A DNA stretch of 64,000 bases from assembly GCA_963924555.1 (NCBI GenBank), contig OZ004586.1:4112501-4176500 (forward strand), in the 5' to 3' direction. The translations under genes and the position numbers were made by a program. Positions 23,401 through 32,939 of this stretch are shown here, piece by piece. The DNA is from Crambe crambe. Its lineage: Eukaryota > Porifera > Demospongiae > Poecilosclerida > Crambeidae. The notes beneath the pieces are model-generated. The model saw only the letters and a list, made by a program, of their open reading frames with translations, was not told the origin of the DNA and ran no database searches. Positions within the stretch are counted from its first letter, which is position 1. Every line of letters starts with the position of its first letter.

Positions 23401-26400
23401 ATGTAGGCACAGGACACCATGATAAAAATGTACTTACCTGCTGAAGTATTTTGTCTTGAACGGTTCACTTCTTGTTTTTCATAAGAAGATGGGGGCCTAG
23501 GGTTCTGAATCCCTGTTGACCTATGAGCTGCATATGGTCCAGGTGGAAAATATGGATCTTCTTTAATGTCCTGATATTCTTGTATTTCATAAGAAGGTGG
23601 AGGATCCCGATTTTCATAAGGTGGAGGAGAATATGTATTTTCTTCTGGTGGTGAATAAGGTGGTAAATCATCAGTCTCAGTTTCCTTATGATCTGGTAGT
23701 GTTGATGGTGGAGAATACTTGCTCGATTCCTCACTGTCAAATGCTGCACATTGCCCTAGTAATAATTATGAAAGGAAAAAATTTATGCTAAATAAAAAGG
23801 CCATGTTGGGTTAGCCTGTACTTTAACAGTTTCTGTCAACAAAAATCAAAATAATGCTGCCTTCAATAATAATCCCTACATCACTGCCTCCCACCAAGTT
23901 GCTTTAATTGTTCATGTCAGTATAAAAGTGTTCTGCTTGGTTTAGGCGGTGATGTAGGGATTATTATTGAAGGCAGCATTATTTTGATTTTTGTTGACAG
24001 AAACTGTTAAAGTACAGGCTAACCCTACATGGCCTTTTTATTTAGCATATTTTTTTTCCCTTTCACTTGTTTGTTTACTTTTTGTATGACCTTTGAATAT
24101 TGTTTTCAAGTAAAAATAGCTTGTTGGCACGCACGTACGTGCACGGATAGTGACAGACGCACACGCATGACAAATGATTCATTTTTAAATGGCTGACATA
24201 GTTATAATGAAAAGTCGTTCTGTATGAGTGATCATTTTGAAGGGAAACTGTGGATATAACGATGGTAAAAGCATATTGTGTGGTTATAACTGCACAAGTT
24301 GATATAAATTTCGTTGTCATATGTGAAAGGATCATGGAGTTACAGCCATCAAAGAAGAAGATGATGATGATGATGAATGAATCATAAGAATTTCAGATTT
24401 AGGTGGCGGCTGGTGCCGATCGTTGATGCTGTTCTGGAGGAGTTTGAGTGGTCATATCATCATCTTCTGCATTGTTTTCCAGATGTAAGAAGTTTAGTTG
24501 AACCTGTACCAAGAATACAGAGAGTCTAGTTTGTATTGTTCTAATGAGAGAAGCCACGCCCATTCCGTGCTAACCCTACATAGAGAGTGCTACCACACTC
24601 TCTGATAAGTATTATATGTAATAGTGTAAAATTCCACTGCTATTCTATTCTCTAGCTACAGGATACTGAAGTGCTAACCCTGAGCGCACACATAAGGCAC
24701 AATAGTTTAAAAAGTGTGCTCTGTAGTTACAATTACTATAACTAAGAGTGTACAAAACTTATTGCAGATACTGACCAGGAGATCACACATAGTGAGTTAG
24801 AGCTATATACTAATTATTGAGTCAGGTAATAGGTTGTACAACAGAAGTGCAGAATAAGCCATTATTCAAAAATTGACGCAATTTAAACACTGGAAAGTAT
24901 TGCCTAGACATCATTGAAGCTGAAGTTGAAGCCTACTGGCTGCAGAGTCGATGTGACAAAATTATTAATCTTTGAATTTGAACACTAGAGAGTATCGATT
25001 ATCTAGATATTAGGCAGAAATTAATTTACTTGTTTAGCGGATTTCCCTACCCTATTTTTGACAAATATTTAAACATGTATATCCTAGTATATCTTTGTAG
25101 CTATACCTTTGTATACTAGAATAACATTGACCATTATAGCATTACATAATTCATAGTATACTGAATAGTATTCAAGTTAATTTTTAAGTTTATTATGACC
25201 TGCCTGCCTGAAAGAAGGTGAAAAAAAAAACAAACAAAAAAAACAATTAATTTTCCCAGTAAATACACATCACAGACACGATACCCCCCCCCCCCCCCCC
25301 TGTGTATGTGCACTGAGGGTTTATTATACTTGATGGGACATGCTCAGTAGGTAGAATTATAGCTTATAGCCTAAACCAAATTCATTCAGTACTTGGATGG
25401 AGCAGTGAGACTATCAACCTACAAGTTCTTACTGCATTCAGTAATGAATGCAATATTATATACCAGGATTTACCTGGACCAAACTCACCTAATCTTCTCT
25501 AGAGCTGACTATTAATTTTCTGTTTTTGTATAATGGAACTAGCTATGTTGAGACTATAAGTTACTAGCTATGATAAGCTCTTGATTTACTTTTAGACTAT
25601 GTTCCTAGTTTGGATTAAAGATACTCACTCATATTGACATCATCTGAAATGGGAAGTTCAGCTTCAGGTGAAGAAGTGTCTTCGTGAGATTGTAGGCAGA
25701 TTGCTGTAAGAACATCTTGATTTGTACTTTCTTGCTCCGGAAGAAGAAATTGGTAAGTACCACATTTAAGCAGCTGCACTCCAATGCTTAACAGTTTTTT
25801 TTCTTGCTCATGACTTAATGGAAAAACTTCATGTTCACGAGGACATTTAAACTTGAACTCATAACAATCATCTTCTTCAGCACAAAAATTTAGGCTTAAA
25901 TGCACTATACTTGATAAGTCATGCTCAAAGGTTTCCATGGAAGTAATTGGAAAATAAACTCTGATAAATAATGAAGAGTAATCCCATAATGAATCAAGTG
26001 ACGAATCAGTTGTTAAGTCATGATCAGATGCTGATAGGGGATCTTGATTTCTTTCAAATGCAAGGTGAAACTCATAAGTTTCACAGTTAAACGATTGCAC
26101 TCCAATTTCAAGCAGTTCTCTTTCTTGTTTATAACTCAGTGGAAATATTTCTGGTCCGCATTTATAAGGATATTTGAATTCATATAGACCATCCCTTTCT
26201 TCATGAAAGGATAGAGTAGTTAAACCCAATACACATGACAAGTTCTTCAAGAGACTTTCTGTTGAACTTGAAGCTGTACGATGATTAACTCTCACAGACA
26301 AAGGGAAGTAGGCATCCATTGTGCTGGCATATGGATCAAGTGATAAAGCAGTTGATGGCAGTGCTACAGGTAGCTGTTGTAGACATGCTAATAATGGCAA

Positions 26401-29400
26401 ATTTCACATCGATAATAAAAATTAATGACTTGTATAATTGAGATAATAATCATAATGGTTAGTAGATTTACGTACCTTGCTAGCTATAATAAATCACCAT
26501 TGATATAATTAAGGGGGCTCCGACATCCTGCCCACACACTTATTTTGCAGGTTGCTAGGGACTGATATCGAGACTACCGACACTTGCAGAGATAAGCTAC
26601 AAAGACCACAGTGGAGGACTTATCTAAGGTCGCTGATCTCCCAAGAACTAGGAAAAACGGGGCAGTTACCGAGAGGCTAGCACCGCTTGAAGCTAAAAGG
26701 ACTAAAATTAATACTTCTTTTTTGTGCTAAACTTACAATGTTAAAAATAGTTTCACATCCTTCCTTTGCATGCAACTACAGATCGAACTGTCTATATATA
26801 ACCTAGCTTCCTAGATACACGAATTTCTAGCTTTAGAATGAACTGCTGAAAGCGCTGATCACTTCAGGTTTTGAAGATTTCCTAATCCCATCCGTAGCTG
26901 TCTACCCCAGACCATGAGGAAACAACATGCCAAGTACGGACTCTTCTGGATTTACTGGCGTCTGCAAGTATACCGATACACAGCCCCACCCCACTATATC
27001 CAGCAGGATGCCGATTCTTTCTACCGTTGGTCGAGTGATCGCTCATCCCACGGTGAGGCGGCCCTGATCCTGGACTCAGGAGAGTCTGGCTCTCTCTCTC
27101 TCTCAACGCTACACTTTATACTTGTCTGGATCTCAATACCTCTTTGTACTGGAGGTCTGCTAGCCCAGACTAGCTCTGGAGTTAGTCTCGCTCGGGCCAG
27201 ACTCTTCCGGTGACACTGGCTCTGGAATAAGCTCTAAATCTGGCGCTGGAAATAATTATAGATTGCCTACATTATTTTTCTTCAGGAGTGCTACCTATAC
27301 TAGCTATTATAGCTACATGCAATTGAATGAATTATTAACTATTATTACTTTTCCTGCTTGTATGGGTCATGTACTACCTGCACAAAGTTACATTCCTATG
27401 GTTTTTCAGCTCATTTTCCACAATAACGAGTTCTGTTATTAGTATATTTAGTTGCGCACGCGTAGTCATGTCGGAGCCCCCTTAAGAAATACTGGCAGAA
27501 ATTAAATTTGGCAGATTGCTCTCATTCAGGAAAAATTAAAACTTGGCGGATTTAATATTGGTGGAATACGCATGCTCATTGGCACACATGCGAGAGTGCT
27601 TACACACACACATGCTATATTGAGCAACACGAGTAGCTACTCTCAATGGATCAATGGCGTCTGAATTCTCTGTTGACAGCTGTGTTAGGGGACATCATAT
27701 CTACAAAAGTATCTGGACACTGACTCTAGGATGATCCAGCTGTTGCTTCACTGCATCATCTAGCAGCTCCTAGATCAATCGACCTTGTTTTTTTGTTGTT
27801 GTTGTGTTTTTTTTTCAGATTCGTAATGTTGACGACCTTTACCATACCAATGTAAGACTTTAATTAATTTTGATGATCAACCACCAAACTGCCAAATTAC
27901 ATTCTCCACCAATATTTCCAGCCATACAGTATAACCATTATAGACATAATATGATTAATAGTTGCTTTTTCATGCAATTACACTGTGATTACCTATACTA
28001 ATGAGGAAACAGGATAACAGAAATCATTATGACATTGTAATGTCATGCATGTATAGCAAATACATACCTTTTGACTTAGAGTAGAATATTTTTAATACCC
28101 CAATTCCTTTCAGTTGACTTAATTGTTTCTCATTCAGAGGAAATATATCATTCAACTCATGAAAAGTGCAGAAAATTAGAGTAATGGATCCAGGTTCCAC
28201 TCCACGTAAGTATACGGGTATGCCAAGCAGTTCTGATAACTCAGATTCTAGCTCATAAACTTCTTCTGCTGGGACATCAAAAATTTTATCAGTCTCAATG
28301 CCGATCTTTGCTTCATCTTGCACAGAGGGTCCTCTCATGTCAATAGGTACTTCACAAAGTCTACGTTTACAATAAGCTTTGAATCTTAACTCATATTCAG
28401 TCAATCTCTCCTTGTCATCACTTGTGCCAAAGTCACTAATGACACTCTTCAAAATTCCATAACTGAAGAAGGAACAATGCTCAAATGTTTTTGAAAGTAA
28501 CTGATCAACAATATAGTCACATTGGTTTATTCCTGGTATCTTGAGGATAACTAACGATGTTTTTAGAGCTGGAATATCTCCACAGGTAGTTGATAAAGAC
28601 TTGATAGTTTGAACTACCAGAGTAACAAATTGATATCTGATCTTTTTGCTTTCTGTTACCAATCTTCCCATGAGCCTTTTCTTTTCTTTTTCTTCTAAAT
28701 CAACAACTTTTAAATAAGGAAACTTTTCTTTCATTTCACTGCCACCTGACATGAAAGTATCAATTTATTCAGTGTACAGTTACTTCCTAATTTTGAACCC
28801 ACCTTCATCATTTGAAGCAGTGCTATTTTGAGGGGGATCGCATCTTTCAGGTTCCTTCTCACTGCTAATCGTTGCATTACTATTATGAGTTGACTCTGAG
28901 GTAACTATTATATTCTGATGATAACCTGGGTGAGGGGGAATTATTGTCTCAAGGAGTGTGCAATACATCACCACTCCCTCAGTTTCAAAGGAGTTATGCT
29001 CCCTTTATCTATGTCAATGCTTGCATTAGCTCAGAACGGTTCTCAAGGTATACTTATAAGCAGGGGCGGATCTAGCCCTTGAAATTGATAGTCTTCCACC
29101 TGTCACTTGCGCGCACGTGGGCACGCCCACCTTTGCTTAGCTACGCCCATTGGTGCTGATGGCCCAGCTATCTCGAGTAGCCTGTAGCTAGCTAAGCTTC
29201 AAGTAGCTGTAGCTTGTAGCTAGCAATAAACTGTACTGGCTGGAACTAACCAAATGCTAAGTGCTTTACCTTTCATTCTTGTATAATTAAAATCAGTCCG
29301 CGCACGCGATGACGATCTTTACCTAATATCCAAAATAATTGACCGTCTTCTGGAACACGGAAGAAGACTGCCTAAATCCGCCCCTGATAAGTCACAGCCA

Positions 29401-31219
29401 CTAATACATCCCCAGCATACCAGAGAGAGATATGTGGATGCCACATATAGACTAATACTAAAATGAAGTTCCAGTTCCCCCAATTGAACTTAACAAAAAG
29501 CTATTATCCAAGTAGTGCAGAACAAGCTTCAGGACCAAGGCTTCAACTCTTTAATTATGTTAAGATATGTAATGTATACCATAAAGCACTTAGATAAGCC
29601 TAGTGCAGGTATAACACACATGCTCCAATTATAATTGCCCTGTGACAAGAAGCTGGAAGGAGACAGATGATTTATTCAATGCAACAAATACAACACATTG
29701 CATGAGACTGTCGACAGGAAAGCTATAGAGATGAAGAAAGTAAAAGAAGATGCTGAGAGATTTATCGATTTCTACAGCCTTTGTCATAATGGGTATAGGC
29801 GTGCATATTGCATGACACATACCATACAACATTTTTGGAGTGTAGATCTAGTTCAGCGAGCAAACTGACTCTCAGGTCATGACTCATTGAAATTTACGTC
29901 TACACTCCAAAATACCCCAGACTATGTGCGGTAGGTACGGTGGTATGCGTCCCAAATTAGTAGCACTGCACATGCATAATGTGCATCCTCCAATAGTAAT
30001 CGAGCTAGATTGTTTTCTACAGCCTTTTGTCATGGAGAGATAGGCTAGTACTTGTGGTATGCATTTACAGCTTTCTATATGTCCTGACCACTAACATGAC
30101 TCTTGTCTCTGACAGCAATATCAAGCACTGGAGCCTATCAGCTACTTTGATTGCTCACTTGGTCACTTTCAAATGCTGTGCATTGTTAGAGTAGTAGTTG
30201 TAGAGGCTCTAGGCTTATCTTACATATAAACAAAATTAAAGAGTTAAAGCGCTAAAGAATACTTGCTTGCTCGCTCGCTGTCAAATGTTGCACATTGCCC
30301 TAGTTATACAAAGTTAGTCAGCTCACTTGCTGTGCTCACTTGTTGAAGTATGTAGTTGGCAAGTGAAGTAGTGAACTCATTTGAGCTTCAACTCCTTAAT
30401 TATGCTATGATATGTAAGTGGTGGCTCCAACCAGCTGCATACGTATAGGAAGCTGTATACACGTCAGGAGTGCAACCAATCAAGCTCTATAGCTATGTTG
30501 CTTCAAAGGTCAAAACAAACTTCTAATAAATATTCCGTGGCTCACTTCACTCGTCAATGACTCAACAGCAACAATTTCAAGCACAAATAAATAGAGCCTA
30601 CCAGCTCTTGCTTGCCAAATGTTGCACATTGCCCTATGAATTTCTTTTAGCTATAATAATTAAAGTTACCATGAATAATGCTAAGTAGCTGTACCTTGTG
30701 TGATGTGATCAGCAAGTCCTGTTTGACTAATTTTTTCAAGTGCTGTTGTTAAGCTCTCCCAGCTGGGTTCACCACTCTTCTCAGAGACAAAGTCTTCCTT
30801 TTTGAGCCATGCAGCAACCATGTCCTCACGCAATGGCTCCATTTCCTTCAACTTTGGATAGAAGAGTCCCAGTGCCCCACCCAAACTAATCAAGTTGTTT
30901 TTATCCAAATCTTTCAGAAATTGAACAACTTCGAAATGGTTTTTCATTGTTAATATTGCTATATCAACAAACAAACAAACAAAAAAAGATGAAGTCATCA
31001 TAGCTATATAGAGAGTGGGATTTTTGAATAATTCTCACCAGGTCCTGGATTTACTTCAATGTCACCAGCCAGTATCAGTAAGATGGAGATTACTACTTGA
31101 CTGTCAGTATAATGGATAACACAGCCATCTCCTCTTTGTAGATGCCTCCAGCACTCTTTCAGCAGTGGGAAATTTTTAAAGTAGGAGCCACATGGACAAT
31201 CTTCAATTGTACTATTCAT
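7647..31219 (-). CDS. Gene B: giant 2A-Death-sacsin-like protein (nine exons)
   Basis: Exons on the minus strand: 31219-31039, 30958-30695, 28925-28803, 28745-28068, 26387-25629, 23755-23438, 22705-22620, 22206-21948, 20449-7647. Every junction has GT/AG borders and matching phase (all phase 1 except one phase 0). The sum is 15471 bases, exactly 5157 codons including the stop. Domain order: leader with 2A motif, Death domain, acidic linker, helical region, three copies of an unnamed repeat, PPxY proline-rich segment, three sacsin repeats each headed by a Hsp90-type ATPase, J domain, HEPN. Sacsin is a giant co-chaperone; Death domains recruit partner Death domains in innate-immune and apoptotic signalling. 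The start ATG has an in-frame TAA six bases upstream. The joining is inferred from phase and splice signals; a split into two genes between 23755 and 25629 remains possible. Confidence 0.75.
20720..21345 (-). pseudogene. Decayed sacsin exon fragments inside gene B intron 8
   Basis: This intron holds stretches nearly identical to the coding exon of gene C: 20755-20900 matches about 46585-46710, 20990-21140 matches about 47150-47310, and 21140-21345 matches about 47495-47690, all in the same orientation. They are separated by deletions and interrupted by stops. The source looks like a gene C-type paralogue rather than gene B itself. Confidence 0.7.
21948..22206 (-). CDS. Gene B exon 8: first Hsp90-type ATPase core
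   Basis: The acceptor GTGTGTAG precedes 22206 and the donor CTCACTG then GTGAGTG follows 21948; it enters in phase 0 and leaves in phase 1. It encodes the Bergerat-fold ATP-binding signatures: [12 protein letters not shown] (the N-box helix whose Asp contacts adenine), [20 protein letters not shown], and the lid region [15 protein letters not shown]. These are hallmarks of the sacsin N-terminal repeat. The next exon continues [16 protein letters not shown]. Gene C has the same 259-base exon at 50253-50511. Confidence 0.9.
22620..22705 (-). CDS. Gene B exon 7: entry to first sacsin ATPase
   Basis: The acceptor GTAATTTCAG precedes 22705 and the donor TTCAAG then GTAGTT follows 22620; the exon enters in phase 1 and leaves in phase 0. 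It codes for [20 protein letters not shown] then YPDGQIFK, the start of the first sacsin repeat (compare FGQ...ILxRYPDGxQILK in known sacsins). It is matched by 51388-51476 in gene C. Confidence 0.85.
23438..23755 (-). CDS. Gene B exon 6: proline-rich segment with PPxY motif
   Basis: The acceptor ATTACTAG precedes 23755 and the donor TTCAGCAG then GTAAGTAC follows 23438, phase 1 on both sides. The exon codes for 106 residues containing LPPYSPP, SPPPYENRD (a PPxY match), DPPPSYEIQE and RPPSSYEKQE. PPxY peptides are known ligands of WW domains, notably of NEDD4-type ubiquitin ligases. The four tyrosine motifs are spaced about 13-35 residues apart and suggest a repeated docking platform between the Death/repeat module and the chaperone body. 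The segment is otherwise acidic and probably disordered. Confidence 0.7.
23770..24064. repeat. Near-perfect 295-bp hairpin (fold-back element) beside the exon 6 acceptor
   Basis: Left arm 23770-23898 and right arm 23937-24064 are almost perfect reverse complements (for example GGGTTAGCCTGTACTTTAAC against GTTAAAGTACAGGCTAACCC), with a loop of about 38 bases. It starts only 14 bases from the exon 6 acceptor, inside intron 5 of gene B. It is probably a young MITE; a transcribed form would fold into long double-stranded RNA. Confidence 0.85.
24540..24625. repeat. Remnant of the AGAGAGTG hairpin MITE family
   Basis: CATAGAGAGTGCTACCACACTCTCTGATAA is a short palindrome matching the ends of elements at 50655-50867, 51985-52154, 56344-56530, 57866 and 62882. 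Only one end is present here. The rest of gene B intron 5 up to 25628 holds a GAT microsatellite at 24357-24376 and a 17-base poly-C run at 25284-25300. Confidence 0.5.
25629..26387 (-). CDS. Gene B exon 5: second and third copies of the unnamed repeat
   Basis: The acceptor CCATTATTAG precedes 26387 and the donor ATATGA then GTGAGTAT follows 25629, phase 1 on both sides. The exon codes for 253 residues. Two tandem copies of an approximately 85-residue domain can be aligned by eye: LYEFKYPYKCGPEIFPLSYK with QERELLEIGVQSF and YEFHL, and CYEFKFKCPREHEVFPLSHE with QEKKLLSIGVQLL and YQFLL. With the copy in exon 4 this makes three. The signature is (I/V)FPLSxxQExxLxxIGVQ. No established family name comes to mind. 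The spacing suggests a small alpha/beta domain. Confidence 0.7.
26507..27488. mobile_element. TTAA-flanked DNA element in gene B intron 4
   Basis: The termini TTAAGGGGGCTCCGACAT (26509-26526) and ATGTCGGAGCCCCCTTAA (27468-27485) are perfect 18-base inverted repeats that include TTAA at both ends. The element is about 0.98 kb. The open frames inside are short, low in complexity and do not resemble a transposase. It belongs with the TTAA-type element at 4687-5285 by target site but has different termini. Confidence 0.75.
28068..28745 (-). CDS. Gene B exon 4: helical region plus first copy of an unnamed repeat
   Basis: The acceptor TTTCATGTCAG precedes 28745 and the donor CAAAAG then GTATGT follows 28068, phase 1 on both sides. 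The first 150 or so residues look alpha-helical and contain an aromatic-rich motif (SFFSYGILKSVISDFG) followed by LTEYELRFKAYCKRRLCEVP. I recall the pattern generally from sponge and cnidarian Death-domain proteins but cannot name a family. The last 70 residues form the first copy of a repeat seen twice more in exon 5: a short helix (ELESELSELLGIP), two probable strands, and the signature IFPLNEKQLSQLKGIGVLKI. The junction carries the repeat end into exon 5. Confidence 0.7.
28803..28925 (-). CDS. Gene B exon 3: polar linker
   Basis: The acceptor CCCCCTCACCCAG precedes 28925 and the donor GATGAAG then GTGGG follows 28803; both are phase 1. The exon codes for 41 residues rich in Ser, Asn, Glu and Pro, with no recognisable domain, and is probably a flexible tether between the Death domain and the helical region. 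The weak donor (GTGGG) makes alternative splicing conceivable. An upstream ATG in the same open frame exists but lies before the acceptor. Confidence 0.6.
29061..29386. mobile_element. MITE with CAGGGGCGGAT termini, in gene B intron 2
   Basis: Terminal inverted repeats beginning CAGGGGCGGATYTAG lie at both ends, flanked by a perfect 5-bp target duplication ATAAG (29056-29060 and 29387-29391). It is 326 bp long with no coding capacity. The termini resemble hAT-like non-autonomous elements, although hAT usually makes 8-bp duplications. Confidence 0.8.
30120..30640 (-). pseudogene. Three decayed copies of the start of the PPxY exon
   Basis: Near 30160-30190, 30262-30310 and 30600-30640 the minus strand repeats the acceptor and first codons of exon 6 (23755 downwards). 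The best copy reads an acceptor CTAG, then GQCATFDSERASKYS in frame before a stop; the real exon reads GQCAAFDSEESSKYS. They lie in intron 2 of gene B. A further, inverted copy is present near 53520-53560. Confidence 0.55.
30695..30958 (-). CDS. Gene B exon 2: Death domain
   Basis: The acceptor is TTGATATAG before 30958 and the donor is ACACAAG then GTACAG, phase 1 on both sides. The 87 residues fit a complete Death domain: an N-terminal helix FEVVQFLKDL, the segment GALGLFYPKLKEM, then the family's best-conserved core VAAWLKKED, GEPSWESLTTALEKI and a closing GLADHITQ. Death domains form homotypic complexes upstream of caspase or NF-kB signalling. After 2A skipping the mature protein would start with Pro and AILTMKN, placing this domain almost at the new N terminus. 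Confidence 0.85.
31039..31219 (-). CDS. Gene B exon 1: leader ending in a 2A ribosome-skipping motif
   Basis: Sixty codons from ATG, ending LLILAGDIEVNPGP, followed by one G of the next codon and the donor GTGAGAAT. The tail fits the 2A consensus D-(V/I)-E-x-N-P-G-P exactly. In 2A sequences the ribosome fails to form the Gly-Pro bond, releasing the upstream peptide and continuing from Pro. A short hydrophobic run (VVISILLIL) precedes the motif, as in 2A leaders reported from invertebrate NLR-type genes, where they can also act as signal sequences. The same motif is common in non-LTR retrotransposons, but here the exon splices in phase to a Death domain and no reverse transcriptase follows. 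Skipping would release a 59-residue leader. Confidence 0.75.
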
Positions 31220-31239
31220 TCTGAGTTATGATAATATAT

Positions 31240-31411
31240 GGACCCTAACAGAATAGCTATGTACTGGACTTCACAGTGGGACACATACGTATTAATTAGT
31301 TAATAGCTAAGTAGCTAGCTACTGAACCAGAACTTTAGTATAGGTCTAGTCTGGCATTGCTAGCCCAGGTTTGTTTTTTGTTGTTGTTGTTGTTGTTGTT
31401 TTTTTGTTTTT

Positions 31412-31442
<31 letters not shown>

Positions 31443-32104
31443 AGGAAGAAAAATGGTCTGGGAGCTCTAGCATCAACTACTTGTGACACCCGCACGCACA
31501 GCTATAGCTGCATGCCAATCAGATTGCTCTATTCAGTCACGTGAAGTAGTATCAATGTTGGCAAGACACACTCACAATTCATTCCACATTAGCAGAGCTA
31601 GTAGAGATTTGGAGAAGTCATTAAGAGCTGTATTTTAATAAACAGCACGGCCTGAATCCTGAACAGCTAAAAGTTGTATCAGTGATTTTCAAGAGTGATG
31701 TGTTTGCAGTTCTACCAACTAGTTGGCTCTGGAAAATTATTCAACATGCATGCTCATTATTTTTTGAGAGAGCGCACAGGGATCACAAGTAGTTGGACCA
31801 CTCCCCCCTCCCCCTCTAGTCTTGCGTAGTCAGATCCTTTATCAACTCAAGGAGGGAAAGGATCTGGTAAACTTTGCATAGCAGAGTGGTTCTTGTTTAG
31901 TCAGCTCCTAGACCAAAAACTAGCCAAGCGTTAAGCCAGATGGTTATGTATGTATATCATCATCAGTAATACTATGTATACTTGCTGGGTTTAAATACTT
32001 GTCACCCACTTATCCAGTCTGAGAAAATAGTGGACCAGCAAATGCAGAATCGATCTGCTATGCAACCCTTTGCTAAAGGTCTGGCTACGCGAGACTACCC
32101 GCCC

Positions 32105-32135
<31 letters not shown>

Positions 32136-32640
32136 AGAAAAAAAAAAAGAGAGTAGTTTCTGATCACATACAAGCACCATCTCTTTCCTGTAGGGACGTT
32201 ATAGCTAGCTATAACTTACATTTATGGCTCTGTTGATGATCACAATAAATTAGCGCACTAGTCTGGCATAGCTATGCCAAACTAACCTCGAACCCAGCCT
32301 CCTTTTTTCCTTTTTTGGAGCCTAGTATTCATTGATTGCGCATGCGCCGATTTCCCCAGAATCTAAATTTTTAATGTTTTACAATAATTGTAGAAAGTGC
32401 ATAAGAAAAGCACATGGGCACATAAAATGATAGTTGCAAGAGTTATCAACAGAAAAAATGATTTGATTATAGTAAATGTTGTTTGATAGTGGGAAAGGAT
32501 AAGGCGTTCCATAGACGTGGCAGGGGATTAAAATAGAAGTGTCTACTCATATTATTGGTACTATTTTCAGCTTTGATGATGACCTAGTAAAAGCTGAACT
32601 GAATGAAATGTGTTTAGACAGATCAAAGTGGTCTTTTGGC
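31240..32640. other. Gene-free, transposon-derived and simple sequence
   Basis: No gene is supported. The stretch contains a TTG-rich run leading into 20 G at 31423-31442, 24 C followed by A-rich sequence at 32102-32150, and imperfect palindromes (for example CTGGCATAGCTATGCCA near 32262). The open frames across the poly-C are artefacts of low complexity. Confidence 0.5.
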
Positions 32641-32939
32641 TCTTTGAGTTGACCAGGGTTTCATCCAGGAATTTCACCTTGGAGGGGAAGCTCATGGAAT
32701 GTGTGGCCGTAAGGCCAAGGTGAGGGGAAGGGTGCAGGAGGGGGATGTTCCCCCTCCTGTGCAGAGCACAAAGCCAAAAATGCTTAATCTTAAAATGATA
32801 GCTACTTAGAAGTATTTTTGTCCTAAAATTCTTTCTTTTGGCAATATCTTGGGGGGGGGGGGGGGAAGCTGGGTCGATTTGGGGGGGAGTTGAGCTGTTT
32901 GGAGGGGAAGCTTCCCCTGCACCCCCTCCTTAGATGTTG

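Noticed and set aside
26882-27213. Overlapping frames on both strands
   Set aside because: Both lie inside the TTAA-flanked element and look like neither a transposase nor each other's homologues.
31004-31219. 2A exon as part of a LINE element
   Set aside because: The same motif is common in non-LTR retrotransposons, but no endonuclease or reverse transcriptase is nearby on this strand and the exon splices in phase to a Death domain. The retrotransposon origin of the exon itself remains possible.
31982-32236. Open frame across poly-C/poly-A
   Set aside because: Low-complexity translation (Pro and Lys runs). No support.
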